Shown here: positions 28,950-37,502 of the stretch, in pieces | Layout of the letters: each line of letters opens with the position of its first letter | Numbering within the stretch: the first letter of the stretch is position 1 | NCBI RefSeq assembly: GCF_037949795.1 | Contig: NZ_CP149932.1 | Span: forward strand, 2,593,001 to 2,657,000 | Reading direction: 5' to 3' | DNA from: Thioclava sp. GXIMD2076 | GTDB lineage: Bacteria > Pseudomonadota > Alphaproteobacteria > Rhodobacterales > Rhodobacteraceae | Length of the DNA: 64,000 bases | Notes under the pieces: generated by a model | Database searches by the model: none | Seen by the model: the letters and a program-made list of their open reading frames with translations, nothing else | What the model was told of the DNA's origin: nothing | Position numbers and translations under genes: made by a program

Positions 28950-31900
28950 ATGTGTCTCCTTTGCCAATCCCTCAATCCTGCCGTAACCGGATATGACAGC
29001 CACGGGCTGACCAATCTCGAGAGCGGCACCGGCAGCTCCATGACCTCAGCCTCGCTGCCGACCTATACGCTTGATCAGGCCGCCAAACAGCTGACCAATG
29101 ATTTCTGGACCTCGGTGGGGGCGCAGCAACGCAGCTTCAGTGTCTCGACAGGCGGCCAGCTGACGGTAAACCTGACCAAGCTCACCGGCTTGGCCAAGAC
29201 GACCGCGCTCGAGGCGCTCGAGGCCTGGGAACAGGTGACGGGGCTGACGTTCGTGCAAACCACAGGCACGGCCAGCATCACCTTCCAGACCTCGGCCTCG
29301 GGCGCCTATGCCACCTCCTCGACCAGCGGCAACACGATCCTCAGCTCGGTCGTGAACGTCAATAACAGCTGGCAGAATTACGGCGATTACTACCTTCAGA
29401 CCTATATCCACGAGATCGGCCACGCGCTGGGTCTGGGCCATGCGGGCAGCTATAACGGCTCGGCCAATTTCGGCACCGATGCGGTCTTTGCCAATGACAG
29501 CTGGGCGATCTCGGTGATGTCCTATTTCGACCAGCTCGAAAACCCCAACAGCACCTTCAGCTATGCTTTCGTAGCCACCCCGATGCTGGCCGATATCGTG
29601 GCCATCCAGACCCTTTACGGCAGCTCGACCACGGTCAATACCGGCAATACGGTCTATGGCGACAGCACCTCGCTCAGCCAGACGGGGATGGATCTGAAAG
29701 ATGGCTGGGCGGTCTGCCTCTATGACAATGGTGGCACCGACACGATCAACCTCTCCTCGCGCAGCGCCAACCAGCGCATCGACCTCAATGCAGAGACCTA
29801 TTCCGATATCGAGGGCAAGACCGGAAACCTGTCCATCGCGCGCGGCACCATCATCGAGAATGCGGTCACGGGTTCGGGCAATGACACGGTAACCGGAAAT
29901 ACGGCCGATAACCTGATCATCACCGGCGCGGGCAATGACGCGATCTATGCCGGAGCGGGCAATGATACGCTGGTGGGTGGCGCGGGCAGCGACACGCTGG
30001 TGGGTGGCAGCGGTGCCGATGTGTTTTCCTACACCGCGGTGACGGATGCAGGCGACCGGATCGCAGATTTCTCCGGCACGGATGGCGACCGGATCGATGT
30101 CTCCGCACTTCTTGATTCCGTGGGCTATACCGGCAGCGATGCCGTGGCCGACGGTTTGCTCTATCTCAGCGCGACCTCCGGCGGCTCGAACCTGATCTTC
30201 GACCCTTATGGCACAGGCGCGGGCGGCACCGTGACCCTGGCCTTCCTCGCAGGCGTCTCGGCCAGCACCCCTGTTTCGGGCATTCTCGACGGCACTGCAG
30301 GCGGTGCGGGCGGCAGCGGGTCGGGGCTCGATACGGTCTATAGCTATACCAATGCCGATGTTCTGGGATGGGCGCGCACCGGCCACACGATCACCGATCT
30401 CGATGGCGGTTCCGACACGCTCGATTTCAGCGCCTATACCGGCATAATCAAACTCGACCTCGCCAGCGGTGCCGTCAGCAAGATCGGCGCACGCAGCCTG
30501 ACGCTGGATGCCAGCGCCCAGATCGAGAATGCCGTTCTCGGCGCAGGACGCGATCAGGCCTATGGAAATGAGGCCGACAACACCATCGACGGGCGTGCGG
30601 GCAATGACAAGATCTACGGTATGAGCGGCGATGACAGCCTGCTTGGCGGGGCTGGCAATGACATGCTCTATGGCGGCGAGGGCACGGATTCGCTTCTGGG
30701 CGAGACGGGCAACGACCAGCTCTATGGCGAGGCCGGTGATGACCTGATCGATGGCGGCGAGGGCAATAACCGGCTTTATGCAGGGATCGGCAATGACGTG
30801 GTCTATGCCGGTGCAGGAAATGATCTCGCCTATGGCGATGCGGGCGACGACTATATCGACGCGGGCGACGGCACAAACCGCCTCTATGCGGGCGACGGCA
30901 ATGATACCGTCTATGCCGGTGCTGGGGCCGACAAGATCTATGCCGATCTCGGTGATGACCTGATTGACGCAGGCGATGGCAATAACATGATCTATGCCGG
31001 TGCAGGCAATGACATCGTGACCGCAGGCGATGGCAATGACCGTATCGATGCCGGTGCGGGAGATGACGTGATCAATGCCGGTGACGGTCGCAACAACATT
31101 GCGGGTGGCGCAGGGATCGACATCATCTTCTCGGGCAGCGGCAAGGACCAGCTGAAAGGCGATGCCGGTGACGATCTCCTCGATAGCGGCGCGGAGAGCG
31201 ATATGCTCAAGGGCGGCGATGGCAATGACATCCTTTTTGCCGGTGACGGCGATGACCGCGCCTATGGCGATAATGATGATGACCAGATCGATGGCGGTGC
31301 AGGGAATGACCTGCTCAGCGGCGGCAACGGGCATGACACATTGTCGGGCGGCGATGGCAATGACCGTGTCAATGGCGATGCGGGCGATGACCTGATCTAT
31401 GGCGGAGCGGGTGATGATCGCCTGTCCGGACTTGACGGGGCCGACACCATCCTTGGCGATGACGGCGCCGATATCCTGACCGGTCTGCAGGGCAATGACA
31501 GCCTCTCGGGTGGGGCGGGTGATGACCGTCTTGATGGCGGCACCGAGGATGATGTGCTTGATGGCGGAGACGGGATCGACAAGCTGGCCGGTGGCACCGG
31601 CAATGACACCCTGCTGGGCGGTGCCGGTGCGGATGATCTCAATGGCGGCGCGGGTGATGATATTCTGACCGGCGGTCTGGGGGCAGACATCCTGCGCGGG
31701 GGTGCGGGCGCCGATACCTTTGCCTTCACCGATCTCGGCGATGCGGGTGATCTGGTTGCAGATTTTTCGATCCGCTTGGGCGACAAGATCGATATCTCCT
31801 ATATTCTCGCAGATCTCGGCTTCGGTCTGGACGATGCCGTGTCCGGCGGAGTGGTCTCGCTGACCGCGATCAATGCCAGCACCTGCTATCTCGATATCGA

Positions 31901-31997
31901 CACCGATGGTGCAGCAGGCAGTGGCGATGCGATCCACCTGGCCACGCTGCGCGGTCTCTCGGCAGCAACCGAGATCGACAGCAGCTGGTTCGTCTGA
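28950..31997 (+). CDS. Serralysin-like M10 RTX metalloprotease
   Basis: 1015 residues, a type I secreted zinc protease. The catalytic motif HEIGHALGLGH gives His154, Glu155, His158 and His164, with the Met-turn at Met190 (SVMSYF), as in serralysins. An RTX patch follows (about 315-350), then a secretion-target-like module (about 365-440), a spacer, a very long RTX block (about 540-925), and a second secretion-target-like module to the end (SSWFV). There is no Sec signal; the N-terminus is unusual in having MCLLC. Serralysins are normally about 480 residues, so this one is doubled in length. No type I exporter genes lie in the window. GAGGACC precedes the ATG. Confidence 0.93.
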   Translation: MCLLCQSLNPAVTGYDSHGLTNLESGTGSSMTSASLPTYTLDQAAKQLTNDFWTSVGAQQRSFSVSTGGQLTVNLTKLTGLAKTTALEALEAWEQVTGLTFVQTTGTASITFQTSASGAYATSSTSGNTILSSVVNVNNSWQNYGDYYLQTYIHEIGHALGLGHAGSYNGSANFGTDAVFANDSWAISVMSYFDQLENPNSTFSYAFVATPMLADIVAIQTLYGSSTTVNTGNTVYGDSTSLSQTGMDLKDGWAVCLYDNGGTDTINLSSRSANQRIDLNAETYSDIEGKTGNLSIARGTIIENAVTGSGNDTVTGNTADNLIITGAGNDAIYAGAGNDTLVGGAGSDTLVGGSGADVFSYTAVTDAGDRIADFSGTDGDRIDVSALLDSVGYTGSDAVADGLLYLSATSGGSNLIFDPYGTGAGGTVTLAFLAGVSASTPVSGILDGTAGGAGGSGSGLDTVYSYTNADVLGWARTGHTITDLDGGSDTLDFSAYTGIIKLDLASGAVSKIGARSLTLDASAQIENAVLGAGRDQAYGNEADNTIDGRAGNDKIYGMSGDDSLLGGAGNDMLYGGEGTDSLLGETGNDQLYGEAGDDLIDGGEGNNRLYAGIGNDVVYAGAGNDLAYGDAGDDYIDAGDGTNRLYAGDGNDTVYAGAGADKIYADLGDDLIDAGDGNNMIYAGAGNDIVTAGDGNDRIDAGAGDDVINAGDGRNNIAGGAGIDIIFSGSGKDQLKGDAGDDLLDSGAESDMLKGGDGNDILFAGDGDDRAYGDNDDDQIDGGAGNDLLSGGNGHDTLSGGDGNDRVNGDAGDDLIYGGAGDDRLSGLDGADTILGDDGADILTGLQGNDSLSGGAGDDRLDGGTEDDVLDGGDGIDKLAGGTGNDTLLGGAGADDLNGGAGDDILTGGLGADILRGGAGADTFAFTDLGDAGDLVADFSIRLGDKIDISYILADLGFGLDDAVSGGVVSLTAINASTCYLDIDTDGAAGSGDAIHLATLRGLSAATEIDSSWFV
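30561..31725 (+). repeat. RTX nonapeptide-repeat block inside the metalloprotease
   Basis: About 40 tandem 27-nt units coding for GGxGxDxxx-type calcium-binding repeats (for example GGAGNDMLY, GGDGNDILF). The repeat is in the protein; it is not a CRISPR or DNA satellite, since units vary at wobble positions. Confidence 0.9.
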
Positions 31998-32182
31998 AAT
32001 CTGAAGTGACGAGGGCGCGCCACAGGAATGGCCCGCCCCGCCTGCCCTCTTCCGGATGGAGACGCCCCGCATATTGCGCCAAAGATGTCGCGTCTCGCCA
32101 CCTCCATGCCGCTCATGGCCGCGACAGTATGGCGCAGCCTGAAAGGCTCTCGGAATAGTCCGTCTGTCGCGAGAGGTGCGTG

Positions 32183-33442
32183 ATGTTTTCTGTGCTTGGT
32201 AGCATCTGGGCCCTCTTGCTCGGGACCCTTCTCATCATGCTCGGAAACGGCATGCAGTTTACCCTGATCGGCCTGCGTGGGGATCTCGAGGGGTTTACCG
32301 CAAGCGCGCTGGCGATCATTACCTCGGGCTATTATGTGGGCTTCCTTCTGGGTGCCTACCAGACACCGCAGCTGATCCGGCGCGTGGGCCATGTGCGGGT
32401 CTTTGCCGCTTTGGGCAGCTTCATGTCAGCCGGTCTGATCGCGCTGCCGCTCATCCCCGAGACATGGGCATGGACCGGCCTGCGTCTGGTCATCGGCTTT
32501 TGCATGTCGGGGGTCTATGTCTCTGCGGAAAGCTGGCTTAATCACGCTTCTACCAACACCACGCGGGGCAAGGTGCTGTCGGCCTATATGATGGCCCAGA
32601 CGCTCGGGATCATCGGCGCGCAATGGCTGCTGACCTTGGGCGATGCACAGCAGGCCACGTTGTTTATCGTCGCCTCGATCCTCGTCTCCCTCTCCTTCGG
32701 TCCGATCCTGCTCTCGGTCGCCCCGACCCCTGTCGTCACGGTCACGCGGCCGATGTCGCTCAAGGCGCTTTTTCGCCATGCGCCGCTCGCCACGATCGGG
32801 ATCTTTCTGCTGGGCGGGATCTACGCCACGCAATCGGGGATGGGGGCCGTCTTCGGCGTCCAGATCGGGCTTTCAACCGAGCAGATCGCGCTCTTCGTGG
32901 CGATGATCTTTGCGGGCGCGTTGCTTCTGCAATATCCGATCGGCTGGCTCTCCGATATGATGGACCGGCGCAAGCTGATCCTTGGCACAGCCCTGCTCGG
33001 GGCGGTGGCCTGCGCGCTCGGATTCCTGAGTGGCGGCAGCCAGGCACTGCTGCTTCTGTCGGCTTTCCTTGGTGGCGGGGTGACGACCCCTCTCTACTCG
33101 CTGTTTCTTGCCTATACCAACGATGACCTGCCGCCAGATGACATGCCCGCAGCCTCGGGAGGGCTGGTCTTTGTCTTCGGGATCGGCGCGGTGGGCGGGC
33201 CGCTGATCAGCGGCTGGGCCATGCAGGCAATCGGCCCGCAGGGGTTCTGGCTCTTTCTGTCGGCGACTTTTGCCCTGATCGTGCTCTATGCGCTGTTCCG
33301 CATGACACAGCGTCCGCCGATCAGGGTCGAGAACACAGAGAGCTATCTCAACGTCCTGCCCTCCACCTCGCCCGTTGCCGTGGAAGCTGCAACGGCATGG
33401 GCAGTCGAGCAGGCCGAGGAGGACGCGTCCGACAAGGCCTAG
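32183..33442 (+). CDS. MFS transporter (YcaD-like)
   Basis: 419 residues with twelve likely membrane helices. The order of segments (LIMLGNGMQFTLIGLRG, the GYYVGFLLGAY loop, VYVSAESWLNHAS, and the YPIGWLSDMMDRRK inter-helix signature) is that of the YcaD/UMF-type family. GAGAGG lies 6 nt before the ATG at 32183; an in-frame GTG one codon earlier is less likely. The stop overlaps the convergent HxlR gene by 4 nt. The substrate is unknown. Confidence 0.85.
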   Translation: MFSVLGSIWALLLGTLLIMLGNGMQFTLIGLRGDLEGFTASALAIITSGYYVGFLLGAYQTPQLIRRVGHVRVFAALGSFMSAGLIALPLIPETWAWTGLRLVIGFCMSGVYVSAESWLNHASTNTTRGKVLSAYMMAQTLGIIGAQWLLTLGDAQQATLFIVASILVSLSFGPILLSVAPTPVVTVTRPMSLKALFRHAPLATIGIFLLGGIYATQSGMGAVFGVQIGLSTEQIALFVAMIFAGALLLQYPIGWLSDMMDRRKLILGTALLGAVACALGFLSGGSQALLLLSAFLGGGVTTPLYSLFLAYTNDDLPPDDMPAASGGLVFVFGIGAVGGPLISGWAMQAIGPQGFWLFLSATFALIVLYALFRMTQRPPIRVENTESYLNVLPSTSPVAVEAATAWAVEQAEEDASDKA

Positions 33443-33837
33443 CCAGATACTTCCCCCGAACCACGGCGCGAGGACGCACGTGCCTGCAGCCCGTCCAGCG
33501 CATCGCTATTGCGCCGCCCCCAGTCATAGACGGTCTCGACCAGATCCACAAAACGGTGCCCCAGCGGCGTCAGGCTGTAACTGACGGCGGGCGGCACGAC
33601 AGCTTCGACATGACGCGCGATCAGGCCGCTCTCTTCCATGTCGCGCAGGGTCTGGATCATCATCTTCTTGGAAATCCCGGGCAGGCTACGCTGCAGCGCA
33701 CCGCTACGCGCCTGACCGTCATGAACGGCGTGCAGCGTATGCAGGATCATGCTTGTCCATTTGGTCGAGAAGATCTCGAGCACCCTTCTGGGTGCGCAAT
33801 CCTCACGCCATTCCCGATCTTTGCTGCCCGCCTGCAT
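33439..33837 (-). CDS. HxlR-family transcriptional regulator
   Basis: 132-residue winged-helix regulator. CAPRRVLEIFSTKWTSMIL matches the HxlR start (Cys then KW), and the segment GISKKMMIQTLRDMEESGLI is the recognition part; the ending SLTPLGHRFVDLVETVYDWG is typical. Many members respond to thiol or electrophile stress through that Cys. The ATG at 33837 has AGAGG upstream; the longer open frame runs into the divergent reductase gene and is not real. It most likely controls the divergent PRISE-type reductase. Confidence 0.9.
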   Translation of the reverse strand: MQAGSKDREWREDCAPRRVLEIFSTKWTSMILHTLHAVHDGQARSGALQRSLPGISKKMMIQTLRDMEESGLIARHVEAVVPPAVSYSLTPLGHRFVDLVETVYDWGRRNSDALDGLQARASSRRGSGEVSG

Positions 33838-33868
33838 GGTTACCTCTTGGTGCCTACGTTCCAATTCG

Positions 33869-33888
33869 GTGCCGTCTAGCGGCGGCAC
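33869..33888. promoter_or_regulatory. Candidate operator between HxlR and reductase genes
   Basis: Inverted repeat GTGCCG / CGGCAC with an 8-nt spacer lies in the 99-nt divergent gap. This is only a candidate site; HxlR boxes vary widely. Confidence 0.3.
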
Positions 33889-33936
33889 GATCGCGTGTCT
33901 AGGTAGCACAAAGTCGAAAGAAAAGGAGAGCAAGAC

Positions 33937-35004
33937 ATGACCAGACGCGCCCTCGTCGTCGGAGTGACCGGCATCCAAGGCACTGCAATCGCCGAACAGC
34001 TCATGAGGGAGGGGTTCGAGGTGTTCGGCCTCGCCCGTCGCCCGAACACAACAACCGGCGTAACGCCGGTTGCCGCCGATCTGCTTGACCCCGAAGCACT
34101 TGCGCACGCACTCGACGGGATCGCCCCCACCCATGTCTTCCTGACCACATGGCTGCGAATGGAGAGCGAAGCCGAGAATATCCGCGTCAATGCTCAGATG
34201 CTGAACAATCTCTTTGCGGCTCTCCGGCCCCAGAAATGTGTCGAGCATGTCGCCCTCGTGACCGGTCTCAAACATTATCTCGGCCCGTTCGAGGCCTATG
34301 GACAGGGTACGCTGCCCAAAACGCCCTTCCGCGAGGAACAGGGCCGGCTGGATGTGGAAAACTTTTACTACGCACAGGAAGACGCGCTATTCGAGGCCGC
34401 AGAGCGTGATGGGTTCACCTGGAGCGTCCATCGCCCGCATACCGTGATCGGCAAGGCCGTGGGCAATGCCATGAATATGGGCCAGACACTGGCGGTTTAT
34501 GCCACGATCTGCCGCGAGACCGGGCGTCCGTTCCGCTTCCCCGGCTCGCAGGTCCAATGGGAAGGGCTCACCGATATGACCGATGCCCGCCAGCTTGCGG
34601 CTCAAACGATCTGGGCGGCAACGTCCCCGCAGGCGCATGACACGGCGTTCAACATCGTCAACGGAGATGTCTTCCGCTGGAACTGGATGTGGCACCGGAT
34701 CGCCGAGTGGTTCGGCATCGAGGCGGTGGAGTTCGACGGCACATCCCGTCCGCTGGAAGAGCAGATGGCCGAAGACAGCGAGATCTGGGCAGGGATCGCC
34801 GATAAATACGGTCTTGCGGAGCGCGATCTGGACCGGCTCGCCTCGCCTTGGCACACCGATGCCGATCTCGGTCGACCGATCGAGGTCGTCACGGATATGT
34901 CCCGAAGCCGCAAACTGGGCTTCACGGGCTACATCGCCACGGATGACGCCTTCTTTGACCTCTTCGAGAGGCTCGTTGCGGAGCGGATCATCCCCGCCAA
35001 ATAA
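33937..35004 (+). CDS. SDR-family NAD(P)-dependent oxidoreductase (PRISE-type)
   Basis: 355 residues of extended short-chain dehydrogenase fold. The nucleotide-binding loop GVTGIQGTAIAEQL and the LARRP segment (NADP phosphate contact) open the protein; THVFLTTW, ALVTGLKHYLGPFEAYG and the later VHRPHTVIG are typical of the PRISE group (progesterone 5-beta-reductase/iridoid synthase-like), which reduce enones. AAAAGGAGAG lies before the ATG. Together with the divergent HxlR regulator this looks like an inducible enone or electrophile detoxification unit; that role is inferred. Confidence 0.88.
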   Translation: MTRRALVVGVTGIQGTAIAEQLMREGFEVFGLARRPNTTTGVTPVAADLLDPEALAHALDGIAPTHVFLTTWLRMESEAENIRVNAQMLNNLFAALRPQKCVEHVALVTGLKHYLGPFEAYGQGTLPKTPFREEQGRLDVENFYYAQEDALFEAAERDGFTWSVHRPHTVIGKAVGNAMNMGQTLAVYATICRETGRPFRFPGSQVQWEGLTDMTDARQLAAQTIWAATSPQAHDTAFNIVNGDVFRWNWMWHRIAEWFGIEAVEFDGTSRPLEEQMAEDSEIWAGIADKYGLAERDLDRLASPWHTDADLGRPIEVVTDMSRSRKLGFTGYIATDDAFFDLFERLVAERIIPAK

Positions 35005-35244
35005 GGTCGCAGGCGCTTGCGGAAGGGACTCCCTCTCCTGCAGGCGCCTGTCGCATCCAGAGAATTTGCCGGGGCATGGGCCCGCACCCTGCCCCAGCCT
35101 GCCGATATTTCCAAGAAATATTTCACATTCTTCTGATTGAATATCAAATACTTATCACCTCCATGCGAGACTTTGTGGGATTTTGTGAAACTAATTCTTA
35201 CGAGGTTCGTGACTTCGGCACATTCAACGGAGGAGAAACCCGAA

Positions 35245-35655
35245 ATGAAAACCCTGACCCTCGCAGCTCTCGCCATCGCAACTGCCGGTATCGCCCATGC
35301 CGACAACCACATGACGCCGATGGTCATGGCATCGGACCAGTCGGTCGCCAATGGCATCGTGAGCGCAGAGAAGATCATGGCACCCGAAAACGGCTGGCTC
35401 GTTGTGCACCGGACCGATGCCGACATGAAGCCCGGTCCCGTTGTCGGCTATGCACCGCTGCGCGCGGGCGAGAACATGGATGTTCCGGCCATCCTGACCG
35501 AAGCCGTGGAGCCGGGCGATATGCTGATGCTTATGGTCCATAGCGAAGCCGGTGGCATGCAGACCGGCGCCTTCGAATACACGCTCGGTGCCAAGGAAGA
35601 CGGCCCGATCAAGGTCGATGACAAGCTGGTAATGCAAACTATCACGGCCCAGTGA
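35245..35655 (+). CDS. Exported DUF7282-like protein
   Basis: 136 residues: signal peptide MKTLTLAALAIATAGIAHA, then a beta-rich domain with SEKIMAPENGWLVVHRTDAD-like and PGPVVGYAPLRAGENMDV segments, similar to DUF7282 domains of surface or periplasmic proteins. Two Met/His clusters (HMTPMVM, MLMLMVHSEAGGM) stand out, but metal binding is not shown. The ATG at 35245 has GGAGGAG upstream. No function is known. Confidence 0.72.
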   Translation: MKTLTLAALAIATAGIAHADNHMTPMVMASDQSVANGIVSAEKIMAPENGWLVVHRTDADMKPGPVVGYAPLRAGENMDVPAILTEAVEPGDMLMLMVHSEAGGMQTGAFEYTLGAKEDGPIKVDDKLVMQTITAQ

Positions 35656-35693
35656 GGCATCGCCGGTAACGGCTTTTGAGATGTAGCCAGTGA

Positions 35694-35723
35694 GCCGCCT
35701 TCCGCCATGTGCCGGAGGGCGGC
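35694..35723. terminator. Hairpin between convergent genes
   Basis: 11-bp stem (GCCGCCTTCCG with CGGAGGGCGGC, one G-U pair) and an 8-nt loop, 38 nt after the DUF7282-like gene and 14 nt past the end of the DUF1275 gene. T runs are weak on both sides. Confidence 0.5.
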
Positions 35724-35737
35724 ATGTTTGCTATAAG

Positions 35738-36442
35738 TTAGGGACGGTTCAAGCGACAGGCCCGATACAACTCGGCACCGGAAACCATCATCAGCCCGAA
35801 CGCCGCAACCCAAAAGACCCACATCCCTATTGCGGTAAAGAGCACCGCGCAGACGATACCCCCGAGCGTGAACGCGGCGAGCGTGACGCTATGCAGACGG
35901 AGTTTGGGCAGCGCTGCCTTGCGCGCCTGTGCATCCCCCAATAACGCCGCCAGTTCGATCCCGATATCGGTTGCCATGCCCGAGACATGTGTGCTGCGCA
36001 CCTTTGCTTTGGAGATCATCGTCGTCACCGCGTTCTGCAGGCCCATGACGAAGCTGAGCAGCAGGATCGTCGCCAGCTGGAGCGGCGTCTGGCCAAAGGC
36101 AAGCAAGGCGGCCCCGAGCGCCGCCACAATAATCCCTTCGACTCCGATCCCCAGCGCGTAGATGGATCTCACACCGCGCTTTTCGCCGGCGGCGATCATC
36201 AATGCGGCCACCATCGCGCCCGCGATGAAGGCCGACACATAGACCGCCAGCAAGAGGCCGACCCCGGGATGCCCGGTCGCGATCTCGTCCGCCATAGCGG
36301 AGACATTGCCAGTCATATTTGCCGTAAACGAGCCCACGATAATGAACCCGACCGCATTCAATCCGCCCGCAACAAACGACAGCACCCCCGCCAGACTGAT
36401 ATCGATCGCTTCCGTGCGTTCCTCACCGACCCGAATAAGCAT
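35738..36442 (-). CDS. DUF1275/YoaK-family membrane protein
   Basis: 234 residues with about six membrane helices. The opening LAGVLSFVAGGLNAVGFI and FTANMTGNVSAMADEIA and the later MGLQNAVTTMISKAKVRSTH match the YoaK/DUF1275 family, which has no proven activity. The ATG at 36442 is chosen over a frame extended by 10 residues; GGGGCG is upstream. A terminator of the next gene to the right separates it from that transcript. Confidence 0.87.
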   Translation of the reverse strand: MLIRVGEERTEAIDISLAGVLSFVAGGLNAVGFIIVGSFTANMTGNVSAMADEIATGHPGVGLLLAVYVSAFIAGAMVAALMIAAGEKRGVRSIYALGIGVEGIIVAALGAALLAFGQTPLQLATILLLSFVMGLQNAVTTMISKAKVRSTHVSGMATDIGIELAALLGDAQARKAALPKLRLHSVTLAAFTLGGIVCAVLFTAIGMWVFWVAAFGLMMVSGAELYRACRLNRP

Positions 36443-36535
36443 CGCCCCACCCGTCCTGACTGGCCGCAGCATAGCCGCCCTGTCACGAATGGCAAACCTC
36501 TCCCCAAGACTCTCCCCTCGGTGCCACCCCGCCCC

Positions 36536-36573
36536 AAAAAAGAGGGGCAGACCGCGCGGTCCGCCCCCCTCTT
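36536..36573 (-). terminator. Rho-independent terminator of the PNPOx-like gene
   Basis: On the minus strand GAGGGGGGC...GCCCCTC pair around an inner GACCGCGCGGTC palindrome, followed by TTTTTT. It contains the 11-mer AGGGGCAGACC also found in the hairpin at 37220. Confidence 0.85.
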
Positions 36574-36600
36574 CCGCATCATGCGGCTATACAACTGATT

Positions 36601-37101
36601 TCAGAAAGAAATCACCTTATGCGTCCCGATATCGGGCAAATGCTCGTCCTTCATATTGGCCTTTGCGATCTCGATCCCGAATTTGAGCGCGCTACTGCTT
36701 GCCCCCCAGAGTGCGGCCTCGCGCAGCGTCATCCGCAGCAGCGTGATATTCGGATCCTCCTTGCCCCCCTCGAACCAGGCCGCCGCAATCGGGCTCCACA
36801 GTTCTTCGAGCTTCTGCGGCGCATTCACTTCGGAGAGCATACCGCTCAGGCAGGCCTGAAAGTCCTGATCGCCGCCCATCAGACAGAAATGCGCCATCGC
36901 ATCGGGCGGCAGCTGTTTCACCAGATCCGTTTCCTTCGAGGTGATAAACCAGATCTCGCCCGCATCCCAATCAGGATAATGGGTCATCGGCTGCATGTGC
37001 TGGGTGGATCCCTGAACCCCGAGCATCCCTGCCCGAAGCGCTTTGGCCTGTTTGATCAGGGTCTCTTTCGGGTCTTTCTCCAGATCTTTGTAAACGCTCA
37101 T
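36601..37101 (-). CDS. PNPOx-like general stress protein
   Basis: 166 residues of the split-barrel flavin-binding fold related to pyridoxamine-phosphate oxidase and Bacillus general stress protein 26. TQHMQPMTHYPDWDAGEIWFI and the ending ITLLRMTLREAALWG fit this family; members bind FMN or FAD. The ATG at 37101 has GAGGAGG upstream and leaves out a long basic extension seen in the open frame. The same 12-mer CGATCCTCCTCG lies 2 nt upstream of this start and of the 52-residue gene at 37443. It has its own terminator. Confidence 0.85.
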   Translation of the reverse strand: MSVYKDLEKDPKETLIKQAKALRAGMLGVQGSTQHMQPMTHYPDWDAGEIWFITSKETDLVKQLPPDAMAHFCLMGGDQDFQACLSGMLSEVNAPQKLEELWSPIAAAWFEGGKEDPNITLLRMTLREAALWGASSSALKFGIEIAKANMKDEHLPDIGTHKVISF

Positions 37102-37215
37102 AACGATCCTCCTCGGTCTGATCTCTTGGTGCCACAACGCATCCTTGGCGGAAGCGTTCCTTGCCACATGATCCGGAAGAGAGATCGCAGAGGTAGACGA
37201 CGCAGAGATGCCATG

Positions 37216-37244
37216 CAAAAGGGGCAGACCTGTGGCCTGCCCCT
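37216..37244 (-). terminator. Hairpin terminator of the csp/small-protein unit
   Basis: AGGGGCAG pairs with CTGCCCCT (inner CC/GG) and, read on the minus strand, is followed by TTTTGC. It lies 41 nt past the 52-residue gene. Confidence 0.75.
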
Positions 37245-37284
37245 CGTTTGCGAACGGATAGAGAACGGCGGCTGTCGCGCCTGT

Positions 37285-37443
37285 TCAATCGTCCTTCTTA
37301 TCGACCGGATGATCGGTCTCGACCGGTTTCGTTTTGCTTGGACCGCTGCGGTAACCGAAGCTTTTCCTGCCAGTATTCTTCTTGCCGGGTTGGCTGAGGA
37401 ATTCTTTCAGATCAAGCTGCTTTTTGGTGGGCGAATATCCCAT
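37285..37443 (-). CDS. Small basic protein (52 residues)
   Basis: Starts MGYSPTKKQLDLKEFLSQPG and ends VDKKDD; it is Lys-rich, without Cys or membrane helix. The ATG has GAGGAGG at a good distance, and a terminator hairpin follows, both supporting a real gene. No family was recognised. It may be transcribed with the cold-shock gene and the 76-residue protein upstream (gap 59 nt). Confidence 0.6.
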   Translation of the reverse strand: MGYSPTKKQLDLKEFLSQPGKKNTGRKSFGYRSGPSKTKPVETDHPVDKKDD

Positions 37444-37502
37444 CGCGATCCTCCTCGAGAGACCAGAGCGGAGCTGGCCGGTTGGAACAGCCCTGATAAG
37501 GA

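Noticed and set aside
30561-31725. CRISPR or satellite DNA array
   Set aside because: The 27-nt periodicity is continuous, in frame and codes for RTX repeats without spacers.
29046-32072. 1008-codon open frame on the strand opposite the RTX protease
   Set aside because: It mirrors the Gly/Asp repeat codons of the protease, gives a low-complexity Ile/Ala/Val product and has no start-site support; a by-product of high GC and repeats.
33439-34275. 278-residue version of the HxlR gene
   Set aside because: The extra N-terminal part is antisense to the divergent reductase; homology and ribosome site begin at 33837.
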